From the NCBI RefSeq assembly GCF_000828715.1, contig NZ_AP014583.1, positions 232,501 through 296,500 of the forward strand: a stretch of DNA of 64,000 nucleotides, given 5' to 3'. A model generated the notes under the pieces. The model worked only from the letters and a program-made list of their open reading frames with translations. It searched no databases and was not told where the DNA came from. This document shows positions 9,026 to 18,152 of the stretch, piece after piece. The DNA comes from Winogradskyella sp. PG-2. Lineage in GTDB: Bacteria > Bacteroidota > Bacteroidia > Flavobacteriales > Flavobacteriaceae. Position 1 is the first letter of the stretch. Each line of letters begins with the position of its first letter. A program made the position numbers and the translations under genes.

Positions 9026-9979
9026 TTAGTCTTTATAGACTCCCATTTGATCATATTTTTCCATACGCTGATTCACTAAATCTTTTGGTGATAAGTTTTT
9101 AAGTGCATCATAAGACTTTACAATAGCATCCCTTACAGCCGAAAATGCCTTTTCTCTATCTCTGTGCGCTCCACCAATAGGTTCTTTTATAATTTGATCC
9201 ACAAGTTTCATGCGCTTCATATCCTTAGCTGTTAACTTTAATGCTTCAGCTGCCTGTTCTTTATATTCCCAACTTCTCCACAAAATTGAAGAACAAGACT
9301 CTGGTGAGATAACAGAATACCATGTATTTTCTAACATCATAACTTTATCACCAACACCAATTCCTAAGGCTCCACCTGAAGCTCCTTCACCAATAATAAC
9401 AGTTATAATTGGCACTTTTAAACGTGCCATTTCTAAAATATTTCTTGCTATTGCTTCACCTTGACCACGCTCTTCAGCTTCTAAACCAGGATAAGCGCCT
9501 GGTGTATCTATTAAAGTTACTACAGGTATCCCAAATTTTTCAGCAGATTTCATTAAACGTAAAGCTTTACGATAACCTTCTGGGTTAGACATACCGAAAT
9601 TACGATACTGTCTAGTTTTAGTATTAAATCCCTTTTGCTGACCTATAAACATATAAGATTGATCATCAATTTTTCCTAAACCGCCAATCATTGCTTTATC
9701 ATCTTTAACATTTCTGTCTCCATGCAATTCTAAAAAAGAATCACCACTCAGCGCTTTAATATGATCTAATGTATATGGTCTGTTTGGATGACGAGACAAC
9801 TGAACGCGTTGCCAAGCTGTTAAATTTTTATATATATCTTTTTTAGCTTCAGCTAATTTCTTTTCTATCTGCTTACAAGTTTCAGTGACATCAACATCAC
9901 TTTCTTTTCCTATAATCTGACATTTATCTAGTTGATCTTCTAGTTCTTTTATGGGTAATTCAAACTCTAAATATTCCAT
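9026..9979 (-). CDS. accA: Acetyl-CoA carboxylase carboxyltransferase subunit alpha
   Basis: Transfers the carboxyl group from biotin-carrier protein to acetyl-CoA, giving malonyl-CoA for fatty acid synthesis; works with AccD. The 317-residue length is normal. The crotonase-like carboxyltransferase fold is marked by [18 protein letters not shown], the CoA/biotin site [20 protein letters not shown], and the oxyanion-hole region [16 protein letters not shown]. The N-terminal helix pair (residues 1-60) is the usual one. It stands alone between its own terminator and a promoter whose leader contains four AGTT repeats. Confidence 0.97.
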   Translation of the reverse strand: MEYLEFELPIKELEDQLDKCQIIGKESDVDVTETCKQIEKKLAEAKKDIYKNLTAWQRVQLSRHPNRPYTLDHIKALSGDSFLELHGDRNVKDDKAMIGGLGKIDDQSYMFIGQQKGFNTKTRQYRNFGMSNPEGYRKALRLMKSAEKFGIPVVTLIDTPGAYPGLEAEERGQGEAIARNILEMARLKVPIITVIIGEGASGGALGIGVGDKVMMLENTWYSVISPESCSSILWRSWEYKEQAAEALKLTAKDMKRMKLVDQIIKEPIGGAHRDREKAFSAVRDAIVKSYDALKNLSPKDLVNQRMEKYDQMGVYKD

Positions 9980-10001
9980 ACAATTTGAAGTTATTTTTTG
10001 T

Positions 10002-10018
10002 TTAGTTAGTTAGTTAGT
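10002..10018 (-). repeat. (AGTT)4 tetranucleotide repeat in accA leader
   Basis: Four tandem tetranucleotides lie in the 45-base leader between the accA -7 box and its ATG. Such tracts can change length by slippage. Any effect on translation is conjecture. Confidence 0.7.
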
Positions 10019-10024
10019 TGGCTA

Positions 10025-10032
10025 CAAATATA
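10025..10032 (-). promoter_or_regulatory. -7 promoter box of accA
   Basis: TATATTTG on the minus strand fits TAnnTTTG, 45 bases before the accA ATG and just past the end of the upstream EamA gene. No TTG was found at the right spacing. Confidence 0.45.
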
Positions 10033-10038
10033 AAAACT

Positions 10039-10947
10039 TTAATCGGTAATATTAGTTGTTTTGCTTTTTCGTCTCTTATAGTTTTTGAATATAGCATCAA
10101 ATAAAACAGTGACTAAAACAAGACATGCACCTATATAAAACTGAGGTGACATTTTCTCGGTCTCTGGAAATAAAACTAAAGCGATTGCTATGCCATAAAT
10201 TGGCTCTAAATTATAGCTTAAAATTACAGTAAAAGGACTTATATAACGCATCACTTCAACTGCACCTATAAAAGCATAAGCTGTACAAACTGATGCTAAA
10301 ATAAAAATGTAAATCCAATCAGAATTAGACAATGAAAAAAATTCTGCATTAAATGTGTTCCCAGCTGCTAGAATAAATATAGTTAAGAATACAACACCAC
10401 TTATAAATTCATAAAATGAAATAACTGTAGCATTATAACGCTCTATAAATCGTCCATTAATAACAGCGAATAAAGTTGAAAATAAAGCGGATAGTAATCC
10501 CAAAATAATTCCATTTATATAACCCATTTCACTGCTCGTAATTAAAACAACACCAACTATTACTATAATACCAAAGAGGATTTCATAAGCTAGTATACGT
10601 CGTTTAAAAAAAATAGGCTCTATAAAGGAAGCGAAAAACGCTCCGGACGAAAACATGGCTAATGCAATAGATACATTAGCTTGGTTTATAGCTTCAAAAA
10701 AAGTAATCCAATGTAAGGCTATAATAATACCTGCAGCTGAAAATTGCCAAAAACTCTTCTTGGTAACTTTTATATTCAGTTTTATAATTTTAATGTAAAT
10801 AAACATTAAAATACCAGCAATAGCCATTCTATACCAAACCAATTCTAATGAACCTATAGTTATAAGTTCTCCGAGAATGGCTGTAAAACCAGCAATAAAG
10901 ACAAGTAGATGTAAATGTAAGTAATGCTTAAGTTTAGCGTTTGGCAT
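10039..10947 (-). CDS. EamA/DMT family transporter
   Basis: 302-residue inner-membrane protein with ten hydrophobic segments in two homologous five-helix halves, the drug/metabolite transporter (EamA) pattern. The typical first-repeat signature LVWYRMAIAGILMF is near residues 33-46, and the second repeat holds ISPFTVILSYNLEPIYG near 235-251 followed by a Glu/Pro turn. Family members export amino acids, nucleosides or other metabolites; the substrate is unknown. The start overlaps the end of the upstream LptF/LptG-family gene by 14 bases, so translation is likely coupled. Confidence 0.9.
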   Translation of the reverse strand: MPNAKLKHYLHLHLLVFIAGFTAILGELITIGSLELVWYRMAIAGILMFIYIKIIKLNIKVTKKSFWQFSAAGIIIALHWITFFEAINQANVSIALAMFSSGAFFASFIEPIFFKRRILAYEILFGIIVIVGVVLITSSEMGYINGIILGLLSALFSTLFAVINGRFIERYNATVISFYEFISGVVFLTIFILAAGNTFNAEFFSLSNSDWIYIFILASVCTAYAFIGAVEVMRYISPFTVILSYNLEPIYGIAIALVLFPETEKMSPQFYIGACLVLVTVLFDAIFKNYKRRKSKTTNITD

Positions 10948-12010
10948 TTTGTAGAAGATATACTGCTAAAATACCAAATATTACATTAGGAAACCATACA
11001 GCTATAATAGGATTAAAGTTAGATTGCTCAGCCATAACTCCAAAAATTTTATCAAAGAAGACATAAATCATGGCAATTGCAATACCAACAGCTAGATTTG
11101 CTCCCATACCACCTCGACGTTTAACCGATGATACAGCAACTGCAATAATGGTAAGAATAAATATTGAAACTGGCAAACTCCATTTCTTCAACTTTACAAC
11201 TTCATATCTTCCTATATTAGGTGAACCTCTTCGTCTCTCTGCTTCAATAAATTTTAAAAGGTCTCCATAAGATTTGGTTTCAGCTGCATATTCAAGAGGT
11301 GTTAAATCTTCGAGTTCAAAAGGAAATTTTATATTAAGATTTCTTTTTGTCTCAACAGTTTCGGTACTATTTTCAAAAGAACGCTTTATATAATTTCTCA
11401 ATCTATAACTAGAATCTTCTTCAACATATCTTATATTATCAGCAAATATTTTGTATTGAAGTTCATTGCCTTCAAAATGCTCATAAGTAAAATTCATGCC
11501 TACTTTTCTATCTGGTATATAGTTGCTTACATAGATATAATCGTAATCATTAATTTGTTGGTAAACATGTAGAGTTTGTTGAATTTTTTTATTCTTCTTT
11601 AGATATTTAAATTTAAACTCATTAAATCCTTGACTCGCAATTGGCGCTAAATACATACCCAAAAACAAAGCGAATCCTGCTACAATAGTTGCACCTATTA
11701 AATAAGGACGTAAAAATCTAGAAAACGAAACACCAGAACTTAAAAAAGCTACAATCTCAGTATTGTTAGCTAGCTTTGACGTAAACCATATTACAGAGAG
11801 AAATAAAAATAAAGGAAATAATAAATTGGCGAAGTATACCGTAAAATCTACATAATACATTGCAGTCTCATCAAAAGGAGCTTTATTTTCCAAAATCTTA
11901 CCTACTTTCTCTGATAGATCTACGGTTATACCAATAGGTATAAATAGTAGTAACATCATTAGAAATGTAAATAAATACCGCTTCAATATGTACCAATCGA
12001 GTATTTTCAC
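10934..12010 (-). CDS. LptF/LptG family LPS export permease
   Basis: 358 residues, the YjgP/YjgQ family length. These permeases pair with the LptB ATPase to lift LPS from the inner membrane to the LptC-LptA bridge. The protein opens MKILDWYILKRYLFTFL, the usual LptG-type start, with about three N-terminal helices (10-30, 55-75, 95-120), a periplasmic domain (about 140-275) and three C-terminal helices (from KKWSLPVSIFILTIIAVAVS). The loop RRGGMGANLAVGIAIAM after helix 4 is typical. It lies 3 bases after tgt. Whether it plays the LptF or LptG part is not clear. Confidence 0.92.
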   Translation of the reverse strand: MKILDWYILKRYLFTFLMMLLLFIPIGITVDLSEKVGKILENKAPFDETAMYYVDFTVYFANLLFPLFLFLSVIWFTSKLANNTEIVAFLSSGVSFSRFLRPYLIGATIVAGFALFLGMYLAPIASQGFNEFKFKYLKKNKKIQQTLHVYQQINDYDYIYVSNYIPDRKVGMNFTYEHFEGNELQYKIFADNIRYVEEDSSYRLRNYIKRSFENSTETVETKRNLNIKFPFELEDLTPLEYAAETKSYGDLLKFIEAERRRGSPNIGRYEVVKLKKWSLPVSIFILTIIAVAVSSVKRRGGMGANLAVGIAIAMIYVFFDKIFGVMAEQSNFNPIIAVWFPNVIFGILAVYLLQNAKR

Positions 12011-12013
12011 TTA

Positions 12014-13144
12014 TTACAACCTCTTATCCATTTGTTTTACCATTTTATCTTTCCAAACACCAAAATCACCTTCAATAATATGTTTTCGGGCTTCTCTAGT
12101 CAACCACAAATAGAATCCTAAATTATGTATGGTTGCAATTTGTTTTCCTAATAACTCATTAACGGTGAATAAATGTCTTAAATAGGCTTTACTATATTCC
12201 GTATCAACAAATGTTATTCCCATTTCATCAATTGGAGAAAAGTCATCTGCCCACTTTAAATTTTTAATATTTATACTACCATGAGCAGTAAACAGCATTC
12301 CATTTCTTGCATTACGAGTAGGCATCACACAGTCAAACATATCCACTCCCAACGCAATATTTTCTAATATATTGATTGGAGTCCCAACTCCCATTAGGTA
12401 ACGCGGTTTATCTTCGGGTAGAATACTACAAACAACATCAGTCATTGCATACATTTCTTCGGCAGGTTCACCAACTGAGAGTCCACCTATAGCATTTCCT
12501 TCTGCGCCTGCATTTGCAATATATTCAGCAGATTGTTTCCTTAAATCTTTATATGTACTTCCTTGTACAATCGGGAAAAACGTCTGTTCATAATCGTATT
12601 TTAAAGGTGTTTTCTTTAAATGTGTAAGGCAACGTTCTAGCCAACGATGTGTCATGTGCATAGAACGCTTTGCATAATTATAATCACAAGGATAAGGAGT
12701 ACACTCATCAAATGCCATTATGATATCTGCACCTATACTTCTTTGCACCTCCATTACATTCTCTGGTGTAAAAACGTGATAGCTTCCATCGATATGCGAC
12801 TTAAACTTTACTCCTTCTTCTTTTATTTTTCGATTGGCAGATAATGAATAAACCTGATAACCTCCTGAATCAGTAAGAATATTACGATCCCAATTCATAA
12901 ATTTATGAAGTCCACCTGCTTTTTCAAGAATTGGTGTTTGTGGTCTTAAATATAAATGATAAGTATTCCCTAAAATAATATCTGGATTGATATCATTTTT
13001 TAATTCTCTCTGATGCACACCTTTAACAGATGCAACAGTACCAACTGGCATAAAAATAGGAGTCTCAATTACACCATGATCTGTAGTAATTGATCCCGCT
13101 CTGGCTTTGGTAGCTTTATCGTTTGCTAATCTCTGAAATTTCAT
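12014..13144 (-). CDS. tgt: Queuine tRNA-ribosyltransferase lacking zinc cysteines
   Basis: Exchanges G34 for the queuosine precursor preQ1 in tRNAs for Asp, Asn, His and Tyr. The TIM-barrel active site is intact: LTDSGGYQVYSL (general acid/base Asp), IIMAFDECTPYP, and MFDCVMPTRNARNG, which holds the nucleophile Asp and the tRNA-recognition loop. The zinc motif is not: where E. coli Tgt has [20 protein letters not shown], this protein has DEMGITFVDTEYSKAYLRHL, so all three Cys are replaced by Gly, Thr and Asp, while the fourth ligand His (TIHNLGFY) remains. I chose ATG 13144 (MKFQRLANDKA); a TTG seven codons upstream overlaps the promoter. It leads an operon with the LptF/LptG and EamA genes. 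Confidence 0.95.
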   Translation of the reverse strand: MKFQRLANDKATKARAGSITTDHGVIETPIFMPVGTVASVKGVHQRELKNDINPDIILGNTYHLYLRPQTPILEKAGGLHKFMNWDRNILTDSGGYQVYSLSANRKIKEEGVKFKSHIDGSYHVFTPENVMEVQRSIGADIIMAFDECTPYPCDYNYAKRSMHMTHRWLERCLTHLKKTPLKYDYEQTFFPIVQGSTYKDLRKQSAEYIANAGAEGNAIGGLSVGEPAEEMYAMTDVVCSILPEDKPRYLMGVGTPINILENIALGVDMFDCVMPTRNARNGMLFTAHGSINIKNLKWADDFSPIDEMGITFVDTEYSKAYLRHLFTVNELLGKQIATIHNLGFYLWLTREARKHIIEGDFGVWKDKMVKQMDKRL

Positions 13145-13162
13145 TAATTGTAAGTCTGGTGG

Positions 13163-13190
13163 CAAATATAATTAACTCCATGTCATTCAA
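13163..13190 (-). promoter_or_regulatory. Promoter of tgt operon
   Basis: Minus-strand TATATTTG (13163-13170) preceded by TTG (13188-13190) with 17 bases between, a good match to the Bacteroidota -33/-7 promoter. The box is 18 bases from the chosen ATG. Confidence 0.6.
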
Positions 13191-13256
13191 TCTTAATTAA
13201 AAATAAAAATTGTTAGCAAATCCATAAAATCGTTAATAAGTGACTGCTTTCAACTT

Positions 13257-13286
13257 TTGAAAGGCTTATGTAAAAGGCTATTTTTG
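13257..13286 (+). promoter_or_regulatory. Promoter of transketolase operon
   Basis: TTG (13257-13259), 19-base spacer, TATTTTTG (13279-13286), matching the TTG/TAnnTTTG consensus; the ATG follows 25 bases later at 13312. It diverges from the tgt promoter. Confidence 0.6.
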
Positions 13287-13311
13287 TGGCTTAAATTATA
13301 AGCAACATAAC

Positions 13312-14157
13312 ATGCCAAACATTCAAGAATTAGAAGATTTAACAACTCAAGTTCGTAGAGATATTTTACGAATGGTACATAAAGTCAATTCTGGTCATCC
13401 AGGAGGCTCCTTAGGCTGTGCCGAATTTTTTGTTTCACTGTACCAAGAGATCATGGATAGAAATGATGGTTTTGATATGGACGGAAAAGGTGAGGATTTA
13501 TTTTTCCTTTCTAACGGTCATATCTCACCTGTCTATTATAGTGTACTGGCAAGGTCTGGTTATTTCTCTGTAGATGAATTAAACACCTTTAGATTAATAG
13601 ATTCGCGTTTACAAGGACATCCAACAACCCATGAAGGATTACCAGGAATAAGAATTGCTTCAGGTTCATTAGGGCAAGGTATGTCAGTTGCTATAGGCGC
13701 AGCACAAGCAAAGAAACTTAATAACGATAAGCACTTAGTTTATAGTCTACATGGTGATGGTGAATTACAAGAGGGCCAAAATTGGGAAGCTATTATGTAT
13801 GCCTCTGCAAAAAGAGTAGATAACCTTATCGCTACAGTTGATTTAAATGGGAAGCAGATAGATGGAGCTACAGATGATGTTTTACCAATGGGTAGCATTA
13901 AAGCTAAGTTTGAAGCTTTTGGTTGGACTGTTCTTGAAATTGAAGAAGGTAATAACTTAGAGGCTGTTTTAAATGGTTTAAAAGAAGCAAAATCATTAAC
14001 AGGTAATGGAAAACCTATTTGTGTTTTGCTAAAAACTGTAATGGGTAATGGTATTGATTTTATGATGCATACACATGCATGGCATGGTAAAGCACCAAAC
14101 GATGAACAATTAGCTATAGGATTAGCTCAAAATGCTGAAACTTTAGGAGATTATTAA
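13312..14157 (+). CDS. Transketolase, N-terminal (TPP-binding) subunit
   Basis: 281 residues forming the pyrophosphate-binding half of transketolase, which moves two-carbon units between sugar phosphates in the pentose phosphate pathway. Motifs: VNSGHPGGSLG (substrate and TPP His), GLPGIRIASGSLGQGM, the TPP-Mg motif HGDGELQEGQNWEA with closing N (VDLNGKQIDG), and THAWHGKAP near the end. The catalytic pyrimidine-binding half is encoded separately at 14863-15816. In many Bacteroidota the two halves are adjacent; here a secreted-protein gene starts one base after this stop. Confidence 0.95.
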   Translation: MPNIQELEDLTTQVRRDILRMVHKVNSGHPGGSLGCAEFFVSLYQEIMDRNDGFDMDGKGEDLFFLSNGHISPVYYSVLARSGYFSVDELNTFRLIDSRLQGHPTTHEGLPGIRIASGSLGQGMSVAIGAAQAKKLNNDKHLVYSLHGDGELQEGQNWEAIMYASAKRVDNLIATVDLNGKQIDGATDDVLPMGSIKAKFEAFGWTVLEIEEGNNLEAVLNGLKEAKSLTGNGKPICVLLKTVMGNGIDFMMHTHAWHGKAPNDEQLAIGLAQNAETLGDY

Positions 14158-14158
14158 T

Positions 14159-14866
14159 ATGAATAAAATACTAACGTACTTATTAATATTTTGTATAGGT
14201 CTCTGCTATTCTCAAGAAAAAAATATTACTATTGATTATACTGTAGATTATCTTGTTCCAAAGAAGAACAAAACTGAAGTTGATACTATTACTATTGGGT
14301 TTGACAAAGATGGTAGATACTTATGGACCGATAGCGAATATCTTGCAAAAGATTTAGGGCGTTCTATGTTTAGAGGAAAAGAAGAACTTTTAAAAGATGC
14401 TGAAATAGGGATAATTTTAGATACTGAAAAGTTGAAAATCACTTTATTCTTTAGTTCTGGCGACAATGAAATTTATATGAACGTAGCCTTAGACGCTATA
14501 GTGCCTATTCGTAATTCTAATAAACCAAGTGAAACGTTTGAACTACAATCTGAAACCACAGGAGATACAATTAAAGTATTAGATCGTGAGACAGAGATGT
14601 ACATTCTATTTCCTAGCAACAAGCCAGATGATAGCGTATATGTTGGAGTTGATAAAGAACTAAAAGTTGATAACACTAAGTTATTTGATAATTTTCTTTC
14701 ATTCTTTTTTGCTGCAGAGGAAAACTCAGAAATGAAAGCACTTAATTTTCCAAACGGACTTATACTCAATATTTCTGATGATGGGAAAACCATTATTGAA
14801 GCACATAAAATAAATACCAATACTAAAACAATTACTCTTAACCATAGTTACAAAATAACAGAATGA
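14159..14866 (+). CDS. Secreted protein of unknown function inside the transketolase pair
   Basis: 235 residues with a short signal peptide ([19 protein letters not shown], cleavage near residue 18). The mature part is beta-rich and polar, with [20 protein letters not shown] at its start and regular alternating hydrophobics to the end; no Cys pairs, repeats or catalytic motifs stand out. I do not recognise the family. ATG is two bases after the stop of the transketolase N subunit and its TGA overlaps the ATG of the C subunit (14863-14866), so it is fully embedded in that operon and translationally coupled on both sides. An exported product between two cytoplasmic enzyme subunits is unexpected; a metabolic role should not be inferred from position alone. 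Confidence 0.85.
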   Translation: MNKILTYLLIFCIGLCYSQEKNITIDYTVDYLVPKKNKTEVDTITIGFDKDGRYLWTDSEYLAKDLGRSMFRGKEELLKDAEIGIILDTEKLKITLFFSSGDNEIYMNVALDAIVPIRNSNKPSETFELQSETTGDTIKVLDRETEMYILFPSNKPDDSVYVGVDKELKVDNTKLFDNFLSFFFAAEENSEMKALNFPNGLILNISDDGKTIIEAHKINTNTKTITLNHSYKITE

Positions 14867-15816
14867 AAACATACACTTACACAGAAAAAAAAGATACAAG
14901 AAGCGGTTTTGGAGCTGGTTTAGCAGAATTAGGACGCACCAATCCCAATGTTGTTGCATTATGTGCAGACCTTATTGGATCTTTAAAGATGAATCAATTT
15001 ATTGATGAAAATCCTGAACGTTTCTTTCAAGTAGGAATAGCTGAAGCAAACATGATGGGAATAGCGGCAGGTTTAACCATTGGAGGGAAAATTCCTTTCA
15101 CAGGTACATTTGCAAATTTTTCGACAGGTAGAGTTTATGATCAAATTAGACAGTCAATTGCTTATTCTGGCAAAAACGTAAAAATATGTGCTTCTCATGC
15201 TGGTTTAACTTTAGGTGAAGATGGAGCAACGCATCAAATATTAGAAGATATTGGTTTAATGAAAATGCTACCAGGAATGGTTGTTATTAATCCTTGTGAT
15301 TACAATCAAACTAAAGCAGCAACTATTGCTATTGCAGAACATAATGGACCAGTATATTTAAGATTTGGACGTCCTTCTGTACCAATTTTCACTCCAGCCG
15401 ATCAAAAGTTTGAAATTGGTAAAGCCATTAAATTTACTGAAGGTACAGATGTCACTATTGTAGCTACAGGTCATTTAGTTTGGGAAGCTTTGGAAGCTTC
15501 TAAAGCCCTTAATGAAGCAGGAATTTCAGCTGAAGTTATAAATATCCATACTATAAAACCTTTAGATGATAAAGCTATTTTAGATTCGGTTTCTAAAACA
15601 GGATGTATAGTAACAGCTGAAGAACATAATCATTTAGGTGGTCTCGGAGAAAGTGTAGCTAGAGTTTTAGCTCTACATAATCCAACTCCACAAGAATTTG
15701 TCGCTACTAATGATACATTTGGCGAATCTGGGACACCTGCTCAGCTTATGAATAAGTATGGTTTAAACAGTGATGCGATACAAAAAGCAGTAAAAAAGGT
15801 ATTAAAAAGAAAATAA
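14863..15816 (+). CDS. Transketolase, C-terminal subunit
   Basis: 317 residues with the pyrimidine-binding and C-terminal domains of transketolase. [18 protein letters not shown] carries the catalytic Glu that activates [23 protein letters not shown] and [15 protein letters not shown] are the pyrimidine-domain signatures; the last about 120 residues ([19 protein letters not shown]) form the transketolase C domain. It must assemble with the product of 13312-14157. Start ATG overlaps the preceding stop by four bases. Confidence 0.95.
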   Translation: MKTYTYTEKKDTRSGFGAGLAELGRTNPNVVALCADLIGSLKMNQFIDENPERFFQVGIAEANMMGIAAGLTIGGKIPFTGTFANFSTGRVYDQIRQSIAYSGKNVKICASHAGLTLGEDGATHQILEDIGLMKMLPGMVVINPCDYNQTKAATIAIAEHNGPVYLRFGRPSVPIFTPADQKFEIGKAIKFTEGTDVTIVATGHLVWEALEASKALNEAGISAEVINIHTIKPLDDKAILDSVSKTGCIVTAEEHNHLGGLGESVARVLALHNPTPQEFVATNDTFGESGTPAQLMNKYGLNSDAIQKAVKKVLKRK

Positions 15817-15869
15817 ATTCGTTTTGGCATCGTTTTTGAAACTGCATACTAATCTTAAAAACGAACATT

Positions 15870-16469
15870 ATGAAAAATTTGAAAAAGTCAGCATTTTTAG
15901 CTGCAGTTTTAGCATTTATTAGTTTTAGTTTAAGTGCCCAAAGTGGTAGTGGCTTTGGTTTTAAAGGTGGTTTAAACTATAGTGCAAATGGAGACTATTT
16001 TGAAGCTATAGGCGATAATGCCAAAAACCCAGACCGAAACATAGGCTACCATATTGGTGTTTTCGGAAAAATAGGTGAAAAGCTCTATTTTAGACCAGAA
16101 TTAGTTTATACCGCTACAAAAAGTGATTACGACAGCGATGAATTTTCCGTGAAGAAGATTGATGCTCCACTTTTAGTTGGAATAAGAGTTTTGGGGCCAA
16201 TCAGTGTTTTTGGAGGGCCATCACTTCAATACATTTTAGACACAGAATTCGAGGGTATTAGTATTGATAATGTTGAAGATGATTTCTCTGTAGGTTTAAA
16301 TTTTGGTATTGGAATAAATTTCAATAAAGTTGGTATTGATCTGAGATATGAAAGAGGTTTTAATAATAATGAAGCTACATTCTTAGATAACAATCTTGGT
16401 TCTGATGTTACTAGTAGAATTGATACTAGACCGGATCAATTAATTTTAAGTTTATCAATAGCACTCTAA
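15870..16469 (+). CDS. Outer membrane beta-barrel protein, PorT-like
   Basis: 199 residues with a signal peptide (MKNLKKSAFLAAVLAFISFSLSAQ) and alternating aromatic/polar strands ending in LILSLSIAL, the pattern of a small outer-membrane barrel. Glycine-rich strands such as GFGFKGGLNYSANG, IGYHIGVFGKI, LYFRPELVYTA and VGLNFGIGINFNKVGIDLRYERGF fit PorT/OmpX-like barrels of about eight strands, common in Bacteroidota. Function unknown. The gene is 53 bases after the transketolase operon and ends at a bidirectional terminator. Confidence 0.85.
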   Translation: MKNLKKSAFLAAVLAFISFSLSAQSGSGFGFKGGLNYSANGDYFEAIGDNAKNPDRNIGYHIGVFGKIGEKLYFRPELVYTATKSDYDSDEFSVKKIDAPLLVGIRVLGPISVFGGPSLQYILDTEFEGISIDNVEDDFSVGLNFGIGINFNKVGIDLRYERGFNNNEATFLDNNLGSDVTSRIDTRPDQLILSLSIAL

Positions 16470-16490
16470 TAGATAATAATAAGCATATAA

Positions 16491-16531
16491 AAAAGCCACT
16501 AAGTTCTTAATCAGAAATTAGTGGCTTTTTA
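16491..16531. terminator. Bidirectional terminator
   Basis: Stem GCCACTAA / TTAGTGGC (16495-16502 and 16518-16525) flanked by A and T runs, between two convergent genes ending at 16469 and 16544. Confidence 0.85.
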
Positions 16532-16543
16532 TTTAGGTGAAAT

Positions 16544-18010
16544 TTAGGCTTTCTTTGGAATACTCTTTAGAATTTCTAACACAAATTTCCAATACTTCTG
16601 TGCAGAAGAAATCTGTGCACGCTCATCTGGGGAATGTGCCCCTTTAATATTTGGTCCAAAGCTAATCATATCCATATCTGGGTAGTTAGTTCCTAAAATC
16701 CCACATTCTAAACCTGCATGGCAAGCAGCAACATGTGGTTTTTCTCCGTTGTTTAAACGTTCATAAATTGGAACCATTACTTTTAAAATATCAGAATCCA
16801 TATTTGGTGCCCAACCAGGATAATCACCAGAAAATTCAACTTCACAACCTGTTAATTCAAAAGTCGCTCGTAATGTATTTGCTAAATCTAATTTAGAGCT
16901 TTCTACAGAACTACGTGTTAAGCAACCTATTTTAATAGTGCCTTCTTTTACAATAACTCTAGCAATATTATTAGATGTTTCAACTAAATCTTTAATATCC
17001 GGACTCATACGATATACACCATTACAAGCGGCATATAAAGCTCTAGTAATACCTTCTTGAACTCCTAAGTCCATAATTTTTTCTGGAGTTGTCGTTTTAG
17101 AAACTTCAATTTCTAATTCCGGCTCCATAGTTTTAAATTCTGATTTAATAGTTTTTACTAGCTCATTAATTTCAGATTCAAAAGCAGTTTCATGAATAGC
17201 ATCAATGACAACAATAGCATTACTTTCTCTTGGAATAGCATTTCGTAAACTTCCTCCATCTATTTCAGAAATACGTAATCCGAATTTTTCAAAACCATCA
17301 AACAAAAGACGACTCATTATTTTATTAGCATTACCTAAACCTTCATGAATTTGCATACCTGAATGTCCTCCTTGTAAACCTTTTACAACGACTGTATATC
17401 CAATCTTAAACTCAGGGGTTTCCTCTTCATTATAGCTACGCGTTGCAGTAACATCTACTCCACCAGCACAACCTACACCTATTTCATCATCTTCTTCAGT
17501 ATCTAGATTTAATAATATCTCACCTTTTAGAAGACCTCCTTTTAAACCCATTGCTCCTGTCATTCCTGTTTCTTCATCAATAGTAAACAAAGCTTCTAAT
17601 GCTGGATGCGCAATTGTATCACTTTCTAAAATAGCCATTATAGTCGCCACACCTAAACCATTATCTGCTCCAAGTGTAGTTCCTTTTGCTTTTACCCAAT
17701 CATCTTCTATAACCATTTCTATACCTTGTGTGTCAAAATCAAAAACAGTATCGTTATTCTTTTGATGAACCATATCCAAATGTGATTGCATCACAATTGG
17801 TTTTCGGTCTTCCATTCCTTTTGTTGCTGATTTACGGATAATTACATTGCCAACTTCATCTTCAATAGTTTCTAAACCTAGATTTTCACCAAAATCCTTC
17901 ATAAATTTAATAACACGCTCTTCTTTTTTTGAAGGTCGAGGAACGGCATTTAAATCTGCGAATTTATTCCATAGTTGTTTAGGTTCTAATGCTCTTATTT
18001 CTGAACTCAT
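16544..18010 (-). CDS. pepD: Aminoacyl-histidine dipeptidase (M20 family)
   Basis: Cytoplasmic zinc dipeptidase of the PepD/carnosinase type, cleaving Xaa-His and other dipeptides. 488 residues, the family length. Metal-site motifs are complete: VMQSHLDMVHQ near residue 75, GTTLGADNGLGVAT near 115, DEETGMTGAMGL near 148 with the catalytic Glu, LNLDTEEDDE near 170, and HAGLECGILG near 433. The M20 lid domain lies between about 205 and 390. Monocistronic. Confidence 0.95.
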   Translation of the reverse strand: MSSEIRALEPKQLWNKFADLNAVPRPSKKEERVIKFMKDFGENLGLETIEDEVGNVIIRKSATKGMEDRKPIVMQSHLDMVHQKNNDTVFDFDTQGIEMVIEDDWVKAKGTTLGADNGLGVATIMAILESDTIAHPALEALFTIDEETGMTGAMGLKGGLLKGEILLNLDTEEDDEIGVGCAGGVDVTATRSYNEEETPEFKIGYTVVVKGLQGGHSGMQIHEGLGNANKIMSRLLFDGFEKFGLRISEIDGGSLRNAIPRESNAIVVIDAIHETAFESEINELVKTIKSEFKTMEPELEIEVSKTTTPEKIMDLGVQEGITRALYAACNGVYRMSPDIKDLVETSNNIARVIVKEGTIKIGCLTRSSVESSKLDLANTLRATFELTGCEVEFSGDYPGWAPNMDSDILKVMVPIYERLNNGEKPHVAACHAGLECGILGTNYPDMDMISFGPNIKGAHSPDERAQISSAQKYWKFVLEILKSIPKKA

Positions 18011-18029
18011 ATATTTAGTTTTATAACTG

Positions 18030-18037
18030 CAAAATTA
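18030..18037 (-). promoter_or_regulatory. -7 promoter box of pepD
   Basis: TAATTTTG on the minus strand, 19 bases before the pepD ATG; fits TAnnTTTG. No -33 TTG identified. Confidence 0.35.
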
Positions 18038-18140
18038 CAAAATAGCTTGCTTTATTTGTTATCATTATTTACTTGTTTCGGAATCTATTTAAAATTTATA
18101 TAAATCAATTTTACAACCCTATAAACAAACATCTTTTTCC

Positions 18141-18148
18141 TATTTTTG
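18141..18148 (+). promoter_or_regulatory. -7 promoter box, leaderless DUF3810 gene
   Basis: TATTTTTG ends four bases before the ATG at 18153, so transcription would begin at or next to the start codon. Confidence 0.45.
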
Positions 18149-18152
18149 ATTC

